A DNA stretch of 53,564 nucleotides, from positions 1 through 53,564 of the forward strand of contig JADLGD010000044.1 of NCBI GenBank assembly GCA_020849495.1, written 5' to 3'. Shown here in pieces: positions 42,559 through 51,849 of the stretch. The notes beneath the pieces were generated by a model, which searched no databases, was not told the DNA's origin, and saw only the letters and a list, made by a program, of their open reading frames with translations. Both the position numbers and the translations under genes were made by a program. The stretch's first letter is position 1; each line of letters begins with the position of its first letter. This DNA is from Fluviicola sp. GTDB lineage: Bacteria; Bacteroidota; Bacteroidia; Flavobacteriales_D; Crocinitomicaceae.

Positions 42559-43866
42559 TTAATTTACTCGACGAATATCTGCACCTAAATTTCGTAAACG
42601 AATCTCGATATCTTGATACCCTCTGTCAATTTGTTCAATATTGTGAATCACACTTTTTCCTTCAGCAGCCAATGCAGCAATCAACAATGAAACTCCTGCA
42701 CGGATATCCGGAGAAGTCATATTGATACCTCTCAATTTATGTTGACGTCCTAAACCAATAACCGTTGCTCTGTGTGGATCACACAAAATAATTTGCGCTC
42801 CCATATCGATTAATTTATCGGTGAAGAACAAACGCGATTCGAACATCTTTTGGTGAATCAACACACTTCCTTTAGCTTGAGTTGCTACGACTAAAATAAT
42901 CGACAACAAATCGGGAGTGAAACCTGGCCAAGGTGCATCGTAAATGGTCAAGATAGATCCATCAATAAACGTATCAATTTCATACGATTCTTGAGCAGGA
43001 ATGTAAATATCATCTCCTCTTCGTTCCAATTTAATTCCTAATCGTCTAAAGGTATTTGGAATTACACCCAAGTTTTCCCAGCTAACATCTTTGATCGTGA
43101 TTTCAGATTGCGTCATGGCAGCCAATCCAATGAAACTTCCAATTTCAATCATATCTGGAAGAATGCGATGGTAACAACCTCCTAATTCTTTCACTCCTTC
43201 AATGGTCAATAAATTGGAACTAATTCCAGAGATTTTTGCCCCCATTGCGTTGAGCATTTTACACAATTGTTGGATGTAAGGCTCACAAGCTGCATTGTAA
43301 AAAGTCGTTGTTCCTTCAGCTAAAACTGCAGCCATGATGACATTTGCTGTTCCTGTTACAGAAGCTTCGTCAAGGTGAATGTATGTTCCTTTTAATTTTT
43401 TCGCTTCGATGGAATAGAAATGTTCACCCGCATCGTAATTGAATTTCGCACCCAACATGGCAAAACCTTCAAAGTGAGTATCCAATCTTCTACGTCCAAT
43501 TTTATCTCCTCCTGGTTTTGGAATAAATCCTTTACCAAAACGTGCCAACAATGGACCAACAATCATGATCGATCCACGCAAAGAACCTGCTCTTTTCTTG
43601 AAATCTTCTGTTTCCAAATAAGCTAAATCAATGTCCTTTGCTTGGAAGATGTAAGTTCCTCGCTCCACTTTTTCGATTTTCACACCCATTGTTTGCAATA
43701 AATCGATCAGTTTATTCACATCAACAATATCAGGAATATTGGAAATGGTCACTTTTTCAGAAGTCAACAAAGGTGCACACAACACTTGTAGCGCCTCGTT
43801 TTTAGCTCCTTGAGGAGTCAATTCACCTTTTAGTTTTTTACCTCCGTAAATTTCAAATGAAGACAT
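42559..43866 (-). CDS. murA: UDP-N-acetylglucosamine 1-carboxyvinyltransferase (Asp-type active site)
   Basis: 435 residues. Transfers enolpyruvate to UDP-GlcNAc, the first committed step of peptidoglycan synthesis. MurA motifs include the N-terminal GAKNEALQVLCAP, DLRAG-like DIRAGVSLLIAALAAEG near the end and the mobile loop PKPGGDKIGRRRLD. In the loop, residue 121 is Asp where E. coli has Cys115, the residue alkylated by fosfomycin. Asp-type MurA proteins are known to be active and fosfomycin-resistant. Confidence 0.95.
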   Translation of the reverse strand: MSSFEIYGGKKLKGELTPQGAKNEALQVLCAPLLTSEKVTISNIPDIVDVNKLIDLLQTMGVKIEKVERGTYIFQAKDIDLAYLETEDFKKRAGSLRGSIMIVGPLLARFGKGFIPKPGGDKIGRRRLDTHFEGFAMLGAKFNYDAGEHFYSIEAKKLKGTYIHLDEASVTGTANVIMAAVLAEGTTTFYNAACEPYIQQLCKMLNAMGAKISGISSNLLTIEGVKELGGCYHRILPDMIEIGSFIGLAAMTQSEITIKDVSWENLGVIPNTFRRLGIKLERRGDDIYIPAQESYEIDTFIDGSILTIYDAPWPGFTPDLLSIILVVATQAKGSVLIHQKMFESRLFFTDKLIDMGAQIILCDPHRATVIGLGRQHKLRGINMTSPDIRAGVSLLIAALAAEGKSVIHNIEQIDRGYQDIEIRLRNLGADIRRVN

Positions 43867-43969
43867 GATTGTATGTATTATGCTTTTTAACGAATCAAAA
43901 GAACAAATAAATACTGTTCACAAAGCAAACAAAATAGGAAATGTTCAACAATTCATTATTAATAAAAAA

Positions 43970-43991
43970 AGGGACTGCTTTCGCCATCCCT
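43970..43991 (-). terminator. Terminator of the type-B T9SS adhesin gene
   Basis: On the minus strand AGGGA and TCCCT close a stem with an inner GC/GC pair, a GAAA loop and one wobble plus one mismatch, followed by seven T. It stands 23 bases after the adhesin stop. Confidence 0.7.
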
Positions 43992-44014
43992 TCTCTTTTG
44001 AAAATCAACTATTG

Positions 44015-46831
44015 TTAATGGTAAAGGTGAATGAAACCTTGCTTTGTTAATTCTTCTCCGTTAACCAAAGTCACTTCAAGAATATACGAATAGATTCCTT
44101 CAGATAATACTTGGCCATTTTGAGTACCATTCCACACATTCAACGGATCTGTAGTTTCAAAAACCACATTTCCCCAACGATTGGTAATCACTAATTCAAA
44201 TGCTTCAGCACCGTCGTATTCTATAAACAATGCATTGTTACCTGCTGTTGACGAAAGTACGATGATGTTTGGTACAATGATATTACAAGGCATCGTAACC
44301 ACATAAGCTGTATCTGTTGCAGTTCCACATTCATTTTGTGCTACAACAATGTAATCACCGTCTAAACTTGCAACGGTAGATATTCCTTGTGTTCCATCAC
44401 TCCAAGTATAAGTATCGTTTTGTGGAGCACCACTAGCAATTAATGTTACAGCATCTCCGCTACAAATCAAGGTATCGAAGGTTGAAACCACAGGATTTGC
44501 AATGAAATCAATGACCACCGTCTCTGAAAGTTGACAAGAGTTATCCGTAAATTGAACCGTATAAACTCCAGGAGTTGTTGTTTGTACAATTGGATTCAAA
44601 GCGTTCGGATTATTGAAAGATATTTCTGAATCAGTAGAACTCCAAACTCCACCATTATTTGCAACTGTTCCCACAATGTTTAGTTGGTTATCACAAGCAA
44701 AGGTATCTTGAAGAATTTGAGGTAGAACTGCTAAAGTCACATCTACATTCACAGCATTCAAACATTTTTTATCCGTCATTACCAAATTATAAGTTCCCGG
44801 CTGATCAAAAACTACTGTAGCTAACATCGTTGCATCGTCAGGAAGGAAATTGACATTGGATGGATCAGATGAAGCCCATGTGACTGAATTTCCATAAGCA
44901 CTTACATTTACTATATTCAGCGTATCAGAACAAATCAGTGTATCATTAAAAATCGTTGGATAAGGAATAAACTCTATTGAACGCGTTAGTGTTTCATTAC
45001 ATACATTATCGGTAAATGAAACTTGATACGTTCCAACTGCTGAGCTGGTAATGATTGGGTTCGCTAAAGTTGGATCATTGAAACTGATTTCAGGATCAAG
45101 AGAAGACCAAATTCCGCCACCTGCTGAGAAGGTATTACTTACTTGGAAAGAAAAATCACATGCAAATGTATCGATGAATATTGCTGGCGAAGGTATCATT
45201 GAAATGGTAATAGTTGTATCATTTGAACAAGTACCCGTATTATCAAAAATCTCAATCACATATTGTCCATTGACCAAACTCATAGAGAAGTTATTTGAAA
45301 TTGGAATTGTTGGAGCGGTTGCATTGAACCAATTGACACTTGACAACAAAGCAGAATCCGATAACGCTAACTGCGTAAAGAATTCATTGGAGCAAAAATC
45401 AAAACTACCTGCAAAATTGAATACCGGTTGAGGATTCACTATTGCAAACGTATCTACAGTATATGAACAACCGTTAGTAGTAATTGTAACGGACAACAAA
45501 CCATTATGTGCATTATCAATTGTGTAAGTACTATTTGTATTGTTTGGATTGGTGCCACTACCTGTTTCTTGCCAAGAATAGCTATCCCATGTTCCTGAAA
45601 CGGTAAAATCAACAGGAGAACATCCAGGATTGAAAGAAATGATTGGTTCAGGTGTAAAGAAACTGGATCCATCAACAATTTCAATGTAATAAGTGATGGT
45701 CGTTGTATCTTGTGTACTGTAATTATCTACCGCACTCATAATCAATGTATGAACCCCTAAGGTTTCCATGGAACCATTGATATTGACCGTAATTGAACCA
45801 TTCGCAGCAACAATTGAATCTTGCGTCGTGTAATTTAATAAGGTTGTAGAATCCACATACACATGTGTCAACTGATTGTTTTCAGGGGAACTAAAAGGGA
45901 AAACGATTTGAGAAGTCCCTGTATTACAAACCTGAATGGTATCACAATAAGAAGTTTGTAAAGCAAGAGGTGCAATGTTTCCTGTTGTACAAAAATCGAA
46001 GTAAAAAGATTTGTTATCTAACCAAGAAACGCCATCATTGTTACCATTAGGACCATCATAATCAGTACCAGCGTGATCAAAACGACCAATTTGAATAAAA
46101 TCAGTTCCATTTCCAGAATTTGCTCCAACAGTTGCAGGAGTTCCTAAGAAACCTCCAACTCCACTTGATGCGCTACCTGTTGTCCATTGCATATCAGCAA
46201 AATGAATCGCCGTATTTCCTTCAATAACCAAAGGATCCAAACCATTTGTAATCACAATCTGACAGGTATTTACTTTATCATTTTGATTGCTGTAATACCC
46301 CATCGAAACCCAGTTGAAAATTGCTGCAGTTGGCGTGATCGTTGCGTGCATGGTTCCTCCATTTGTCAAATAGAAATCTCCCCAAAAAGCAGCAATCATT
46401 GTGTTTCCTACAGACGGGAAAGCGGAAGAACTAAACGCAGAAATACCATTGTTAAAACTGATATTCCCGTTGTTGTTCATCCAAACTTGATTGTAATTGT
46501 TTCCATAAAAACAAAATGAAAAAGGCAAAGTGAAAGGACTAGCTGTAGCCCAACCATCGTCTATAGAAGTGGATGGTAAAGAAGGTCCTGGAGGAGGAAA
46601 GTAACCAGAACATCCGGTTGCTTTTTCTGGACTATAACTTGAAACGTAAACCGTTCCTTTATAATCGTTTGGATTCACCATTCCTTCGGACAAAACCACC
46701 TCGTTTCCAGTTAACCCATTATGTGTTTTTAAATACTGATATTGTGTTTCAGTTACATAATTAAAGGTTGGTGTGTTTTGTCCGAAGGACCATGATGTTA
46801 CAAAAAGTAGTAGTAGAAGTAGATTTTTCAT
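44015..46831 (-). CDS. Large secreted adhesin: nidogen-like head, Ig-like repeats, type-B T9SS sorting domain
   Basis: 938 residues with signal peptide MKNLLLLLLFVTSWSFGQ. Residues about 95-290 look like a nidogen-type (NIDO) domain: PFTLPFSFCFYGNNYNQVWM, then GNTMIAAFWGDFYL. Residues about 554-777 hold three related units of some 75 residues starting IFIDTFACD, IFNDTLICS and ILQDTFACD, each with WSS or WAS and a late FTDN or MTDK Cys strand, most likely Ig-like folds. The last 85 residues (FELVITNRWGNVVFETTDP, SEGIYSYILEVTLVNG) are the CHU_C gliding-associated, type-B T9SS signal. The protein should be carried across the outer membrane and kept on the surface or released. Confidence 0.88.
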   Translation of the reverse strand: MKNLLLLLLFVTSWSFGQNTPTFNYVTETQYQYLKTHNGLTGNEVVLSEGMVNPNDYKGTVYVSSYSPEKATGCSGYFPPPGPSLPSTSIDDGWATASPFTLPFSFCFYGNNYNQVWMNNNGNISFNNGISAFSSSAFPSVGNTMIAAFWGDFYLTNGGTMHATITPTAAIFNWVSMGYYSNQNDKVNTCQIVITNGLDPLVIEGNTAIHFADMQWTTGSASSGVGGFLGTPATVGANSGNGTDFIQIGRFDHAGTDYDGPNGNNDGVSWLDNKSFYFDFCTTGNIAPLALQTSYCDTIQVCNTGTSQIVFPFSSPENNQLTHVYVDSTTLLNYTTQDSIVAANGSITVNINGSMETLGVHTLIMSAVDNYSTQDTTTITYYIEIVDGSSFFTPEPIISFNPGCSPVDFTVSGTWDSYSWQETGSGTNPNNTNSTYTIDNAHNGLLSVTITTNGCSYTVDTFAIVNPQPVFNFAGSFDFCSNEFFTQLALSDSALLSSVNWFNATAPTIPISNNFSMSLVNGQYVIEIFDNTGTCSNDTTITISMIPSPAIFIDTFACDFSFQVSNTFSAGGGIWSSLDPEISFNDPTLANPIITSSAVGTYQVSFTDNVCNETLTRSIEFIPYPTIFNDTLICSDTLNIVNVSAYGNSVTWASSDPSNVNFLPDDATMLATVVFDQPGTYNLVMTDKKCLNAVNVDVTLAVLPQILQDTFACDNQLNIVGTVANNGGVWSSTDSEISFNNPNALNPIVQTTTPGVYTVQFTDNSCQLSETVVIDFIANPVVSTFDTLICSGDAVTLIASGAPQNDTYTWSDGTQGISTVASLDGDYIVVAQNECGTATDTAYVVTMPCNIIVPNIIVLSSTAGNNALFIEYDGAEAFELVITNRWGNVVFETTDPLNVWNGTQNGQVLSEGIYSYILEVTLVNGEELTKQGFIHLYH

Positions 46832-46898
46832 TCGTTAAATTTTCAATTACAACAAGTAGACAGTAACTAAACTGAAAACGTTGCATTGAAATGACGAA

Positions 46899-47534
46899 TT
46901 ACATCTTTTTTCTATTTTTATTTTTGTTGTTTTTTTGGTTTTTCTTAATGTTATTGCGCTTGTTGGGCTGAATTCCGAATGATTTTAAAATCAAATTGGT
47001 ATTCATCAATTCATCTGGATTTTCCAAAATTAAATCACCTTGAGATAAATCTTTCAACTGATCTGCAATGACATGATTTTCAACTGTATCATTGTTGTAA
47101 GCTAAAAACTGCTTTTTCATGAAATTCGCCATCGTAATTTTCAAATACTGGCGCTCATCTTCAGCTGTCACTTCTCTTGATTGACGTAAAATTGCTTGTG
47201 TATATTTTCCATAATGACCGTATTTGATTTTACTTTTTGGATACTCCATGATATCTGGCTTACTCATCAAGGTTTCAGCTTTTGGAATTTCGTAAGGTGA
47301 ATCTACATCCAATTTAAAATCAGACATAACAAATAAATGCGTCCATAATTTGTGTCTAAAATCATCCACATCACGTAAATGTGGATTCAATTGCCCCATT
47401 ACTTCAATGATGGCTCTTGTAGCTTTGTTACGTTCGTCTCTATCTGCAATTTCCATCGCATGAGCAATCATTTCTTGTACGTTTCTTCCATATTCAGGAA
47501 GCATCAGTTTAACACGTGTTGTATTGTATTCCAT
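46899..47534 (-). CDS. DUF4290 protein
   Basis: 211 residues, soluble and helical, with no signal peptide. The opening MEYNTTRVKLMLPEYGRNVQ and YPKSKIKYGHYGKYTQ are typical of DUF4290, a Bacteroidota family of unknown role usually next to murA. The last 25 residues are almost only Lys, Asn and Arg, a likely disordered nucleic-acid-binding tail. Here the adhesin gene comes between it and murA. Confidence 0.85.
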   Translation of the reverse strand: MEYNTTRVKLMLPEYGRNVQEMIAHAMEIADRDERNKATRAIIEVMGQLNPHLRDVDDFRHKLWTHLFVMSDFKLDVDSPYEIPKAETLMSKPDIMEYPKSKIKYGHYGKYTQAILRQSREVTAEDERQYLKITMANFMKKQFLAYNNDTVENHVIADQLKDLSQGDLILENPDELMNTNLILKSFGIQPNKRNNIKKNQKNNKNKNRKKM

Positions 47535-47685
47535 TTTATTGAAAATGAGTTATAAAAAATCAAGTTTGAAATCTAGGACGTAGTGTATTTTCGGTCGATT
47601 TGAAAATAAGAAATCTTTAGTTGGTAAAGATTGAGCCTTATTTTGTGTCACAATGTTACTATAAATACTTTAAACCACCAAACAA

Positions 47686-47712
47686 AAAGTCCCAACAAAC
47701 TGCTGGGACTTT
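47686..47712 (-). terminator. Terminator of the CotH-family T9SS gene
   Basis: AAAGTCCCA (47686-47694) and TGGGACTTT (47704-47712) form a perfect 9-bp stem with a 9-base loop and a T-rich end on the minus strand, 22 bases after the stop at 47734. Confidence 0.75.
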
Positions 47713-47733
47713 CACTATATCGTAAAAAAATGA

Positions 47734-50001
47734 TTACTCTTTTACTAAACGCAAAACGGTGTTTTTACCTGCTTCGTTCGAAAAACGTGCAATGTAACAA
47801 CCACTTTCCCAATTTGCTGAAGGAACCGTCGTTGTTGTATTATCAATCGAAGTTGAATAAACCATTCTACCTTGCATATCAAAAATCACGACTTCTACAG
47901 CTCCTTGCTCAGTTGAAGCAATAGTTACATCGCCATTTGATGGAACTGGGTACATGGAAATTGCCAATGGAATGATCGATTCATCAACTCCAAGCGTACA
48001 ATTATTCGTTGCTTCAAATGTTGGTACTGCAAAATCAAATGTAGATCCATCCGGACAACGTCCATAAGAAACATCAGTCGTTTGCGCAGTAAAAGTTACT
48101 TGATCGAAGATATTCACACCGTCACTTAAAATCAAGGATTCACCTGAAGCACCTAATTTAAATGCGGCATGCAAGCCACTTTGATCCAAATCATTGTCTG
48201 CCCAAACACCTAAATAACCATTTGCTGGAATCGTTGTGTTGACTGGAATTTGCCATTTCGTTAAATCCAAGGCATCGTCAGAAACATACAAACCTGTTAA
48301 ATTAACTGTAGAAGAAGTTGTGTTGAAAAGCTCAAACCAATCTTCACTTTGTCCATTTGGATCGGTATTAATAGTTCCGTTATCTGCTAATAATTCATTG
48401 ATTACGATTGCTCCAACAGCAGGAAGCGGTGGAAGCACTGCTAAAATGTGGTATTCGTGTTCTGCTCTTTGTGGACTAAACAATCCCGCATTCGCATTTT
48501 CAGTATAAATGTAATATTCCAAATTCAAGCAATTCAAGGTTACAGAAGCGCCGTAAACATGATCTCCTGCTGCTCCGTCACCATGTGCTCCATCATCAAA
48601 CATCTGAACGCGCGTAAAACGCAAAGGATGTTCCATTCTGTATCCTAAATAAACAGCTGATTCATTGGAACAAGTAGCAGTTATAAAAATCGATTCACCA
48701 TAGTTAGGTGTCGCATTACTTGGTGCGTAAGCTGAAATTGTTGGCGCAACCAAAATGTAATTGCTATTTGTACTAAAAAAAGTTGCGCGAGCATCCATCA
48801 ACGCTTGAATTCCAGGGATAGAACTTCCCATAGGACCACCACCAGAAACACTCGTAGTTAAACTATTTTGGAACTGTGTATAGGTGTAAAATTTGTAGGG
48901 ATCTGCTTGAACCGCTGCATCAATTGAAGCACGAATGACATTTGCTGTATCAATATAATCTCCACTTGCAAAAGTTTCTTGAACAATGGTGCGAATGTGA
49001 GCCATGTACATGCGTTTGTATTGCGCATTGCCCAACATTTTAACAATTAAAGGATGGTTTGTTGAAGTACTATTTGACATTGGATCCAATGAAGTTGCAG
49101 TATAAGCTCCTGAACCTGTTCCACCAGGAAAACCAGCAAAACTCATATTCAAATCCCACACTGTTGGAACAAAACGATCGTTCAAATCTTTGTACAAATA
49201 ATAATTCTGACGGAAAGCACCAGAATATGAATCCAAATTCACCAATACATTGTTAAAAGCCAACATCCATAGAGCGCGATCCACGTCCAATTTTGATTCT
49301 ATGTTGGTGAAATCATTGTTCAAGGTATTCATCAAATCTACTAAGTCATTCCAACCATAAGTAGATTTTAATTCATAACGCGTACTGTAAAGCGATGAGT
49401 CAGCTCCAATGTAATTCAAATCGGGATTTCCACCACCAGATGGACCAGCACCTCCAACAGGATTGCATTTGAAAAACGAACCATCGTTTGAGTAATAATG
49501 GTTTGCATTGAAATCTTTCCCAATGCTTTCAGCGTTAGAATACAATCCTCTCAAAGATCCATTGATGTATACATTGGCAAAATTCGCTTTCGGACAATCC
49601 ATGTATTGCTCCAAAATAGCATAAGACAATACTTCACGAATCATGGAAGGATCTTGATAACCATTCTGCAATTTCAAATCCGTGTAGCCTTGATAATCGG
49701 CATTACCATGAATGTAATTTAATTCAATGTGGATTGGATTCTTATTGTTATTCGCATTGTAAGAGCTATTTCCTTTGTACTTCACTCCACAACTATCAAA
49801 AGTAACACCGTTGATGCGCACTGAATCTGCCAACAAATAATCTTCAGTTGTACTTGCCAATGCATCTAACTGTGCATCCCAATTAGCAAATCCAAAAAAA
49901 ATCTCAACAGTTTGTATGGTACCGCGATCGTATAAATCTTGTGCTTGGAGAGCTGTTGCCATAGAAATTACAGCAACAAAAATGAGCGATAGTTTTTTCA
50001 T
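47734..50001 (-). CDS. CotH-kinase-family surface protein with lamin-tail domain and type-A T9SS signal
   Basis: 755 residues, signal peptide MKKLSLIFVAVISMATALQA. The CotH part (about 25-410) has CGVKYKGNSSYNANNNKNP, LKLQNGYQDPSMIREVLSY, YINGSLRGLYSNAESIG and VPTVWDLNMSF, the shape of the spore-coat kinase CotH and its many secreted relatives. A lamin-tail domain (about 535-645) has IVINELLADNG and SEDWFELFNTTSSTVNLTG. The C-terminus (about 680-755) with ISMYPVPSNGDVTIAS and VVIFDMQGRMVYS is the type-A T9SS sorting domain. CotH phosphorylates coat proteins in Bacillus; activity here is not proven. Confidence 0.9.
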   Translation of the reverse strand: MKKLSLIFVAVISMATALQAQDLYDRGTIQTVEIFFGFANWDAQLDALASTTEDYLLADSVRINGVTFDSCGVKYKGNSSYNANNNKNPIHIELNYIHGNADYQGYTDLKLQNGYQDPSMIREVLSYAILEQYMDCPKANFANVYINGSLRGLYSNAESIGKDFNANHYYSNDGSFFKCNPVGGAGPSGGGNPDLNYIGADSSLYSTRYELKSTYGWNDLVDLMNTLNNDFTNIESKLDVDRALWMLAFNNVLVNLDSYSGAFRQNYYLYKDLNDRFVPTVWDLNMSFAGFPGGTGSGAYTATSLDPMSNSTSTNHPLIVKMLGNAQYKRMYMAHIRTIVQETFASGDYIDTANVIRASIDAAVQADPYKFYTYTQFQNSLTTSVSGGGPMGSSIPGIQALMDARATFFSTNSNYILVAPTISAYAPSNATPNYGESIFITATCSNESAVYLGYRMEHPLRFTRVQMFDDGAHGDGAAGDHVYGASVTLNCLNLEYYIYTENANAGLFSPQRAEHEYHILAVLPPLPAVGAIVINELLADNGTINTDPNGQSEDWFELFNTTSSTVNLTGLYVSDDALDLTKWQIPVNTTIPANGYLGVWADNDLDQSGLHAAFKLGASGESLILSDGVNIFDQVTFTAQTTDVSYGRCPDGSTFDFAVPTFEATNNCTLGVDESIIPLAISMYPVPSNGDVTIASTEQGAVEVVIFDMQGRMVYSTSIDNTTTTVPSANWESGCYIARFSNEAGKNTVLRLVKE

Positions 50002-50090
50002 GTTTTATAGTTTTCAAGAATAGATAGGCAAAACACAAAAAGGTTTAATACTCCGTTAAATAAAATTTAACAATTCACTAAAATCACTCT

Positions 50091-51125
50091 TTAATAAAAT
50101 GCTTTTGGATCAAATAACTCTACTGTTGTATTGACAGTTCCGTTAGCTCCATTGAGCCCTCTTGCGCCACTGAAACCTTTTTGTCCAACAACTGTTGCAG
50201 CTTGACTAGAATGAGCAGTACCAGGTCTTCCACCTTCACCTCCACGTCCCATGTCACCACCGTTTCCTCCGAATGCAGAAAACTTTAGAAAGGGTTGGAT
50301 ATCGCTTGCAGAAGGATGAATGACACAACGAATGAAACCACCGTTGCCGCCGTTACCACCGTTACCTCCCATTCCTCCACGACCGCCATTTCCGCCGTAT
50401 TTGATTTTAGAACCGTTGACTTCAAAGTTTTTTCCATCACCTCCGTTTCCGCCATTTCCGCCGTTTCCACCATCAGAACCATTAACAGAAAGTGTGAAAT
50501 CTGTTTGCAAGCTTAAATTCAAGCGACTGATGTAACCCGTTGTTTTGTTGGATACATAAAAATAGTACATCCCTACCGAATCTTTCCAAACATACACATC
50601 TACTTGTGGACCCGGATTTCCATGTTGACCGGAAGTTCCTGGATCTCCTTCTTGTCCATCTCTAAACAACAAACTTTGATTGCCATCTTTCCCTTTTTGT
50701 CCATTTTGACCATCTGCAAAAGCTGCATTGATTGAGATGGGCGCTTTGAAATTGATGTACAGTGTATCGTTGTATTCCACATGATTTTCTTTGTTATCCT
50801 CATAGATCAACACCACAGGAACCTTCGATTGATTGAATTTCAGAGGAGCACCAACCACAGTGATTTTCTCTCTATTGATATTGAAATCCACATTTGAGCT
50901 CGATGAAAAATTGGAATTGTTCTTTAAACAAGTGTATTCTGTAGATTTCATCTGCGCACACACCTTGCCAGGAAACGTGGTATTATAATTATTGGGAGTA
51001 TAAGAATCATAATCCAACACCAATTTCTCAATGTTTTCTACTTTTATTTTGCGTGCATTGTGACACGACAATAGCAGTAAAAAAGCAACAACTACAACAG
51101 GAATATTGGTCAAAGTACGTTTCAT
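50091..51125 (-). CDS. Glycine-rich collagen-like lipoprotein
   Basis: 344 residues with lipobox LLSC in VVVVAFLLLLSC. The first 140 residues are a normal mixed domain. From about 140 there are Gly-rich tracts: first a collagen-like part with GQNGQKGKDG and GDPGTSGQHGNPGP, then an unbroken run of Asn-Gly-Gly and Gly-Gly-Asp triplets (about 215-275), then FGGNGGDMGRGGEGGRPG and a last GARGLNGANG. The triplets resemble PGRS-type or polyglycine-II helices more than true collagen, as Pro is rare in the second half. The role is likely structural on the cell surface; no function is known. Confidence 0.8.
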   Translation of the reverse strand: MKRTLTNIPVVVVAFLLLLSCHNARKIKVENIEKLVLDYDSYTPNNYNTTFPGKVCAQMKSTEYTCLKNNSNFSSSSNVDFNINREKITVVGAPLKFNQSKVPVVLIYEDNKENHVEYNDTLYINFKAPISINAAFADGQNGQKGKDGNQSLLFRDGQEGDPGTSGQHGNPGPQVDVYVWKDSVGMYYFYVSNKTTGYISRLNLSLQTDFTLSVNGSDGGNGGNGGNGGDGKNFEVNGSKIKYGGNGGRGGMGGNGGNGGNGGFIRCVIHPSASDIQPFLKFSAFGGNGGDMGRGGEGGRPGTAHSSQAATVVGQKGFSGARGLNGANGTVNTTVELFDPKAFY

Positions 51126-51237
51126 GAATTCGAAATTTGCTTCGAATATACTAGAAGTTTTTTGGTTAGATGAATGCCAAAAAAAAGTTTGTTACTTTTA
51201 ATCAATCCTGACATTAACCAAACATAATTTCAAGCTT

Positions 51238-51849
51238 ATGAAAACGCCCTTTTTAATTCTCAGTCTTTTCGCTTCCATGCCAATGGTAAACTGGTCACAA
51301 ACGAACCTTTCTGTAAGTGAAACCCCTCGATTGTTCCGCGGATATGATAATAAAATCAATCTAGGAAGCCAAGGTAAAAAACAAAACATTGAAGTTTTTA
51401 GCAATGATGTTGAACTGATCCAAAAAGAAACGTATTACATTGCAAGACCAAAAAGTTCCTTAAAAACTGCTCAGATTTTTGTGCGCTCCACTAAAAGTAA
51501 AGACACTTTAGAAACTTATCATTTCACCATTGCCAATTTACCTCAAGCATTCATAACAGTAGATGGCAATGAAACGAGCAAGACCATATCAGAGAAAAAC
51601 AAAGCTTTTGCGGTACAACTTCCATCCGACTTCCCGATTCAAAGTCAATTTGAAGTGATTCAAGGTGAAATTAATATTCAAACAGCTAACAAAACATTCA
51701 AATTCAATGGTCCAATATTTTCAGATGAGTTTAAAACAATTTTAGCAGGACTCGAAAATGGCACACTGATTCAAGTAGCAATGCAAGTAAAAGATCCTCA
51801 AGGTATTCTTCGCAAATCTCAAGCAGAGTTTAGAGTTTTGCATGAGTAA
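51238..51849 (+). CDS. Exported protein resembling the C-terminal domains of GldM/PorM
   Basis: 203 residues, signal peptide MKTPFLILSLFASMPMVNWS. The order of elements follows the periplasmic C-terminal half of the T9SS motor protein GldM: an early FRGYDNKINLGSQG (GldM has LYRGxxNP at the like position), a middle FTIANLPQAFITVDGNE, a QFEVIQGEINI strand, FKFNGPIFSDEFKTIL and a final VKDPQGILRKSQAEFRV. The helical N-terminal region and membrane span of GldM are absent. Its stop lies eight bases inside the next gene of the same type. Similarity is judged by eye and needs a profile search. Confidence 0.72.
   Translation: MKTPFLILSLFASMPMVNWSQTNLSVSETPRLFRGYDNKINLGSQGKKQNIEVFSNDVELIQKETYYIARPKSSLKTAQIFVRSTKSKDTLETYHFTIANLPQAFITVDGNETSKTISEKNKAFAVQLPSDFPIQSQFEVIQGEINIQTANKTFKFNGPIFSDEFKTILAGLENGTLIQVAMQVKDPQGILRKSQAEFRVLHE

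Noticed and set aside
50320-50535. Plus-strand open frame rich in Pro-Pro-Leu-Pro
   Set aside because: It is the reverse strand of the Gly-Gly-Asn codon tract of the lipoprotein gene; composition of the opposite strand explains it.
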